The notes beneath the pieces are model-generated. The model did no database searches. It was given only the letters and a program-made list of their open reading frames with translations, and was not told the DNA's origin. Source: Bacillus timonensis (lineage in GTDB: Bacteria; Bacillota; Bacilli; Bacillales; Bacillaceae_L). Taken from it: a stretch of DNA of 64,000 nucleotides. The translations under genes were made by a program, and so were the position numbers. Shown here one piece after another: positions 60,419-64,000 of this stretch; the first letter of the stretch is position 1, and every line of letters starts with the position of its first letter. The stretch is taken from positions 434,001-498,000 of the forward strand of contig JAIVAN010000004.1 in assembly GCA_020171895.1 (NCBI GenBank), written 5' to 3'.

Positions 60419-62296
60419 ATGATTATCGTAGCGGTAAATTCAATTAGTAAGATGTATGGTGGAAGTAGTGTGTTTAAGGATTTGTCTTTTGAAATGAAGG
60501 AAGGCGAGCGCGTTGGACTAGTCGGTCCAAACGGAAGTGGTAAGACGACTGTTCTAAAGCTAATTGCAGGAGTAGAGTCGATAGACAGTGGGGCCATTCA
60601 TTTGAAAAAAGGGACGAAGATTGGCTACTTAGCCCAAATTCCGGTGTACCCAGAAGGTACGTTAACAAAGGATGTTCTCGAAGGAGCGTTTGATGAAATT
60701 CGTGATATTGAGAGAAAGATGAAGGTGCTTGAAAAAGAAATGACTTCTGTTGATGGGCAGAAGCTTGAGCGACTACTAGAAGAGTATGGCAAGCTTCAAG
60801 ACACTTTCATGCACTTAGGGGGATATGAAGCAGAGGCAGAATTGTTAGCTGTAGCAAATGGGCTATCGATTCATTCACTTTTGAATAGACCATTTAATCA
60901 ATTGAGTGGTGGGGAAAAAACGAAGGTGAATTTAGGGCTTATTCTGTTACAAAAGCCGAATTTACTTTTACTTGATGAGCCAACCAATCATTTAGACATT
61001 GCTGCCATCGAGTGGCTTGAGCAGTATGTGAAGCAAGCGAATATGAGTTTTATTTTTATTTCGCATGACCGCTATTTCCTAGATGAAGTTGCAACAGCCA
61101 TTTATGAGCTGGAAGATGGCGAAATTTCAACGTATAAAGGGAATTACTCTAGCTTTATGAAAGAAAAGGAACAGCGATTGTTAGAGGAATTTGCCAATTA
61201 TCAAGAGCAACAGAAGAAGATAAAGAAGATGCAGGATGCGATTCGTAGGCTGCGTCAATGGGCACATGAAGGGGATAATGAGAAGTTTTTTAAAAAAGCT
61301 GCAAGTATGCAAAAGGCACTTGATCGAATGGATAAAATTAAGAAGCCAATTTTTGAACGAAAGAAGATGGATTTGCAGTTTGAGATGAATGAGCGAAGTG
61401 GGAAGGACGTATTTGTCTACGAAGATGTTGAGAAGTCGTTTGGCGAGAAAGTGTTGTTTCAGCCAACTTCATTCACGATTCATTATAAGGACAGAGCAGC
61501 GCTTGTGGGGAACAATGGAACAGGAAAATCAACGCTATTAAAGTTTTTAACAGATGAAATGAAGCTAGATCGTGGAATGGTGCGGGTTGGTAGTAATGTA
61601 AAGTTGGGGTACCTTTCACAATCTGTCATGCATAGCGAGAAAAATGAGACGGTCATCGAATCATTTCGAGACGTCGTTCCTGTGGCAGAAGGGGAAGCAA
61701 GGCAGCTGTTAGCCCGATTTATGTTTTATGGCAATTCTGTGTTCAAGCGTGTGAATGGACTAAGCGGTGGTGAGCGAATGCGTTTGCGTCTAGCTCAAAT
61801 GATGTATCAAGATATTAACGTTCTTTTACTTGATGAGCCGACGAATCACTTAGACATCGATTCTCGTGAGGTATTAGAAGAGGCACTGAGTGAGTTTGAT
61901 GGAACCATTTTTGCCGTTTCCCATGACCGTTATTTTATCAATAAGCTGTTTTCAAAGATTTTATGGCTGGATGAGGGAAAGGTAACACCTTATGTTGGAA
62001 ACTATGATGAGGCAAAGGCGAAGAAAACAGAGCTCCAAAAGCTACCTGTTAAAGTCGCACCTATCGTAGAGAAGAAGGAATGGAAGAAACCAAAAGTTGA
62101 CTATCGTAAAAAAATGGAGCAGCTTGAAATAGAAATCATCGCTTTAGAAGATCAATTGATCGAAATTGACGAAGAGATGAGCTGTGAACAGAATGTAGAA
62201 AAGTTGCTGGAGCTTCAACAAGAACGTGACACCGTGGTGAAACATCGAGACTTACTTTTTTCTGAATTAGAGAAGCTAGACGAGCTTTCATCATAA
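60419..62296 (+). CDS. ABC-F ribosome-associated ATPase
   Basis: A 625-residue ABC-F protein with two nucleotide-binding domains and no membrane part. NBD1 has GPNGSGKTT, signature QLSGGEKTK and LLLDEPTNHLD; NBD2 has GNNGTGKST, LSGGERMRLRL and LLLDEPTNHLDIDSREV. Between them is the interdomain linker (about 240-310) with QWAHEGDNEKFFKKAASMQK, which reaches the ribosomal P or A site in this family. A C-terminal coiled coil follows (about 555-620). It may protect ribosomes from antibiotics or rescue stalled ribosomes. The promoter, leader ORF and terminator upstream support drug-inducible expression. Confidence 0.85.
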   Translation: MIIVAVNSISKMYGGSSVFKDLSFEMKEGERVGLVGPNGSGKTTVLKLIAGVESIDSGAIHLKKGTKIGYLAQIPVYPEGTLTKDVLEGAFDEIRDIERKMKVLEKEMTSVDGQKLERLLEEYGKLQDTFMHLGGYEAEAELLAVANGLSIHSLLNRPFNQLSGGEKTKVNLGLILLQKPNLLLLDEPTNHLDIAAIEWLEQYVKQANMSFIFISHDRYFLDEVATAIYELEDGEISTYKGNYSSFMKEKEQRLLEEFANYQEQQKKIKKMQDAIRRLRQWAHEGDNEKFFKKAASMQKALDRMDKIKKPIFERKKMDLQFEMNERSGKDVFVYEDVEKSFGEKVLFQPTSFTIHYKDRAALVGNNGTGKSTLLKFLTDEMKLDRGMVRVGSNVKLGYLSQSVMHSEKNETVIESFRDVVPVAEGEARQLLARFMFYGNSVFKRVNGLSGGERMRLRLAQMMYQDINVLLLDEPTNHLDIDSREVLEEALSEFDGTIFAVSHDRYFINKLFSKILWLDEGKVTPYVGNYDEAKAKKTELQKLPVKVAPIVEKKEWKKPKVDYRKKMEQLEIEIIALEDQLIEIDEEMSCEQNVEKLLELQQERDTVVKHRDLLFSELEKLDELSS

Positions 62297-62309
62297 AAGG
62301 AGGAGAAAG

Positions 62310-62744
62310 ATGGGGAGGATCTTTTGTTTACTGATGGTTGTTTCTTTAATGGTAGGTTGTCAATCAAATGAAGTGATTCATAAAGAGGGAAGTATTTCTA
62401 GTTATCAGCCTTCTTCAAAAGATATTGTAAATATGCATGGTGATATCACGAATATCGATCGATTTTTTTCTTTTGTGGAACATGTAAAGGAAGGAAAAGA
62501 TGATCGAATTCGAGTGGTGACGTATACAGAAGAAGGTGACCCGATGTTACACGATCTTGATTACGATGGAGAGGTCATCACATCAACGACGGATACGAGA
62601 AGAGATAAATTTGGTTCTGGTGGTATTAACACGACCACTTGTGCTTCAATAGATATGATTGAAAGCAAGGAACGAACAGATTACACACTTTCTGGATGTG
62701 ATCAAAAAAACATAGATACGATGATACTCGTCATTTGGAAGTAG
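62310..62744 (+). CDS. DUF4362 lipoprotein
   Basis: A 144-residue lipoprotein. The lipobox is LMVGC (Cys about residue 17). The mature part has NMHGDITNIDRFFSFVEHVK and EGKDDRIRVVTYTEEGDPML, a pattern typical of DUF4362, a family of small Bacillus lipoproteins of unknown function. The ATG follows AAAGGAGGAGAAAG, 13 bases after the ABC-F stop; it may be carried on that transcript. Confidence 0.85.
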   Translation: MGRIFCLLMVVSLMVGCQSNEVIHKEGSISSYQPSSKDIVNMHGDITNIDRFFSFVEHVKEGKDDRIRVVTYTEEGDPMLHDLDYDGEVITSTTDTRRDKFGSGGINTTTCASIDMIESKERTDYTLSGCDQKNIDTMILVIWK

Positions 62745-62799
62745 ACGAGAAAAAGGATAAAATAAAGAGAATGAGCTCAATGAGTGAGGAGGAAAAATG

Positions 62800-63087
62800 A
62801 TGATAAAAGTAACACAAGCTGCAATTCATCAAATCACATCTGAAGTTCAAGATGTGATCGACGAAGGCAAAACCCCAATGATTCGCTTAGAAATGGGCAT
62901 TGGTTGAGGTGGTCCGCAGCTGCGACTGACTCTGGAGGAGTCGGCTTTAACACAAGATACAACCGTTGAACAGGATGGTATTCAATTTTTAATCAATGAA
63001 CGAGATCGCGTTTATTTTGAAGATGTAAAGATCGATTACACGAAAGATGTGTTAGGCGGAGGACGTTTTCACGTCTTACGGGTGTAA
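62800..63087 (+). CDS. HesB/IscA-like protein with in-frame UGA, putative selenoprotein
   Basis: The frame runs from ATG 62800 (strong GGAGG upstream) to TAA at 63085. It is broken only by TGA at 62905-62907 in the context MGIG-TGA-GGPQLRLTLEES. HesB-like selenoproteins have Sec at exactly this point (G-U-G-G-P) where ordinary relatives have Cys. Read through, the product is 95 residues, of full family length, with the C-terminal conserved region FEDVKIDYTKDVLGGGRFHV. A hairpin of SECIS type lies 18-37 bases after the TGA. Alternatives are a simple nonsense mutation or sequencing error. If Sec is not made, the gene is a pseudogene. Confidence 0.7.
62926..62944 (+). promoter_or_regulatory. Putative bacterial SECIS element
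   Basis: CTGACTC (62926-62932) pairs with GAGTCGG (62938-62944; one G-U), leaving a TGGAG loop. The loop starts 26 bases after the UGA and has G as its second base. Both fit the described rules for bacterial SECIS elements (apical loop about 16-37 bases after UGA, G among the first two loop bases). Confidence 0.5.
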
Positions 63088-63105
63088 AACATAGAGAAAG
63101 TAGAT

Positions 63106-63507
63106 GTGGTTCTAATGAGGAGAATGTTAGTAGGTGTAGTGATGATAATGGCGCTTTTTTTAGCGGGGAATTATTTATTTGGTCAGAACGATTCAAGCTT
63201 AACCTCGATTTCAACAGCTGAATTAGCGGAGAAAATGAAGGATAAGTCAGAGGATGTCTTTTACGTGGACGTTCGTGAACCTAGTGAATATGAAGAAGGT
63301 CATATTGAAGGGATGACAAATGTTCCTCTAAGTACATTAAAAGATAATTATGAAGTGATTCCAAAGGACAAAGAGGTTGTTTTAATCTGTCGAAGCGGGA
63401 ATCGCAGCATGCAGGCAGCCACGATATTAGAAGAACTTGGCTATCCTCGTATCGTAAACGTCGATGGCGGCATGCTTAGTTGGCAAGGAGAAGTTGTGAC
63501 GGAGTAA
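63106..63507 (+). CDS. Membrane-anchored rhodanese-like sulfurtransferase
   Basis: A 133-residue protein with an N-terminal membrane helix (VVMIMALFLAGNYLF, about residues 11-25) and a single rhodanese domain. The domain shows VFYVDVREPSEYEEGHIEGM and the active-site loop LICRSGNRSMQAA, with the catalytic Cys. It moves sulfur (or selenium) as a persulfide outside or at the membrane. It follows the HesB-like gene by 18 bases and is probably co-transcribed. Start GTG 63106 is tentative; ATG 63115 or 63124 are alternatives. Confidence 0.85.
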   Translation: MVLMRRMLVGVVMIMALFLAGNYLFGQNDSSLTSISTAELAEKMKDKSEDVFYVDVREPSEYEEGHIEGMTNVPLSTLKDNYEVIPKDKEVVLICRSGNRSMQAATILEELGYPRIVNVDGGMLSWQGEVVTE

Positions 63508-63531
63508 TATAGAGAAATAATATACGTAAGG

Positions 63532-63570
63532 ATAGTAGACCGATGTAGCACTGGTCTACTATTTTTTTAT
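63532..63570 (+). terminator. Intrinsic terminator
   Basis: ATAGTAGACC (63532-63541) with GGTCTACTAT (63553-63562), then seven T. Confidence 0.9.
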
Positions 63571-63679
63571 GAAGTGCACGTTGAAAATCTAAAAAATGTT
63601 AATGTTTAAATGTAAGAATATGTTAGAATAAGTAAAATATATGAAACTACGGGGGCGACCTAGAAGGAGAGAGGTAAAT

Positions 63680-64000
63680 ATGTATAGTACAGAAGAAAGA
63701 AACGTCTATTTTAACAAAGTAATACAAGAAATAGAGTCTTCCCAATTCGTAGAAGGTATTGTTCAAATAGGCTCTGGTGTCATCGGATATAAGGATGAAT
63801 TCTCAGATATTGATTTAATGGTTGCTACCTCTCAAATTGAGCAAGCTGAAAAAACAAGAGATGTTCTACGAGAAATCTTCAGTAGCTTTCATCCAAGCTA
63901 TATAAAAGAAAAGCAATTCAGCAAAGATATCTTTCTAGTGATTGCGATCCTGCAAAATGGACTAGAATTTAATGTTTCAATTGTGCCTAGAGAATTTTTA
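63680..64000 (+). CDS. Nucleotidyltransferase-domain protein, 3' end outside window
   Basis: The first 107 codons of a gene cut by the window edge. The pattern FVEGIVQIGSGVIGYKDEFS, then DIDLMVATS, is the nucleotidyltransferase GS...DxD motif, of the kind seen in streptomycin or kanamycin nucleotidyltransferases and in MNT-type proteins. The ATG at 63680 follows GGAGAGAGG. The acceptor cannot be told from this part. Confidence 0.75.
   Translation, partial: MYSTEERNVYFNKVIQEIESSQFVEGIVQIGSGVIGYKDEFSDIDLMVATSQIEQAEKTRDVLREIFSSFHPSYIKEKQFSKDIFLVIAILQNGLEFNVSIVPREFL

Overview
The window looks like chromosomal DNA of a low-GC, endospore-forming Bacillaceae species. Ribosome-binding sites are strong (AGGAGG-like), TTG and GTG starts are common, U-tailed intrinsic terminators are frequent, and there is a spore-coat cluster (ytcABC, cotSA, cotS, cotI). 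Two families of dispersed intergenic repeats of a kind common in Bacillaceae are also present. I see no plasmid or phage structural genes and no CRISPR array.

Layout. 0-6 kb: tRNA-Val, an MpsC/DUF2294 protein with an SbtA-type bicarbonate permease, small housekeeping genes and a convergent Na+-dependent SNF-family transporter. 6-10 kb: an operon for a B-family heme-copper enzyme (subunits IIa, II with CuA, I), a Sco copper chaperone and a membrane protein. Subunit I has Asn where oxygen reductases have the cross-linked Tyr, so NO reduction is more likely than O2 reduction. 10-24 kb: a mosaic of small single genes (SelO AMPylase, MFS, GNATs, Nudix, HxlR, YkqA), two gene remnants, and a secreted, possibly bacteriocin-like gene split by one in-frame stop.

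24-36.4 kb: an AT-rich accessory island with defence character. It holds a three-gene GHKL-ATPase operon whose two partner proteins I do not recognise, a NERD nuclease-helicase, and a McrB-like AAA+ protein with a DUF2357 PD-(D/E)XK partner. 36.5-43.6 kb: a cupin, tandem repeats, then an RpiR-type regulator with an N-succinylamino-acid racemase, a polar amino-acid ABC importer, a GNAT and an M20 amidohydrolase. This gene set matches the known D- to L-amino-acid conversion pathway.

43.7-49.5 kb: small genes and three secreted or anchored proteins, two of which share an unnamed C-terminal domain, with a near-perfect GlnR/TnrA-like palindrome between them. 49.6-51 kb: an orphan ParA and a small partner. 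51-60 kb: gtaB and the spore-coat sugar/glycosyltransferase/CotS-family cluster. 60-64 kb: an ABC-F gene behind a promoter, leader peptide and terminator (an attenuation layout), a DUF4362 lipoprotein, a HesB/IscA-like gene with an in-frame UGA and a SECIS-like hairpin (probable selenoprotein), a membrane-anchored rhodanese and the start of a nucleotidyltransferase.

The best candidates for new biology are the GHKL three-gene operon, the Tyr-less heme-copper enzyme operon and the HesB-like UGA gene. All calls come from reading sequence and recalling families; no database search was run.
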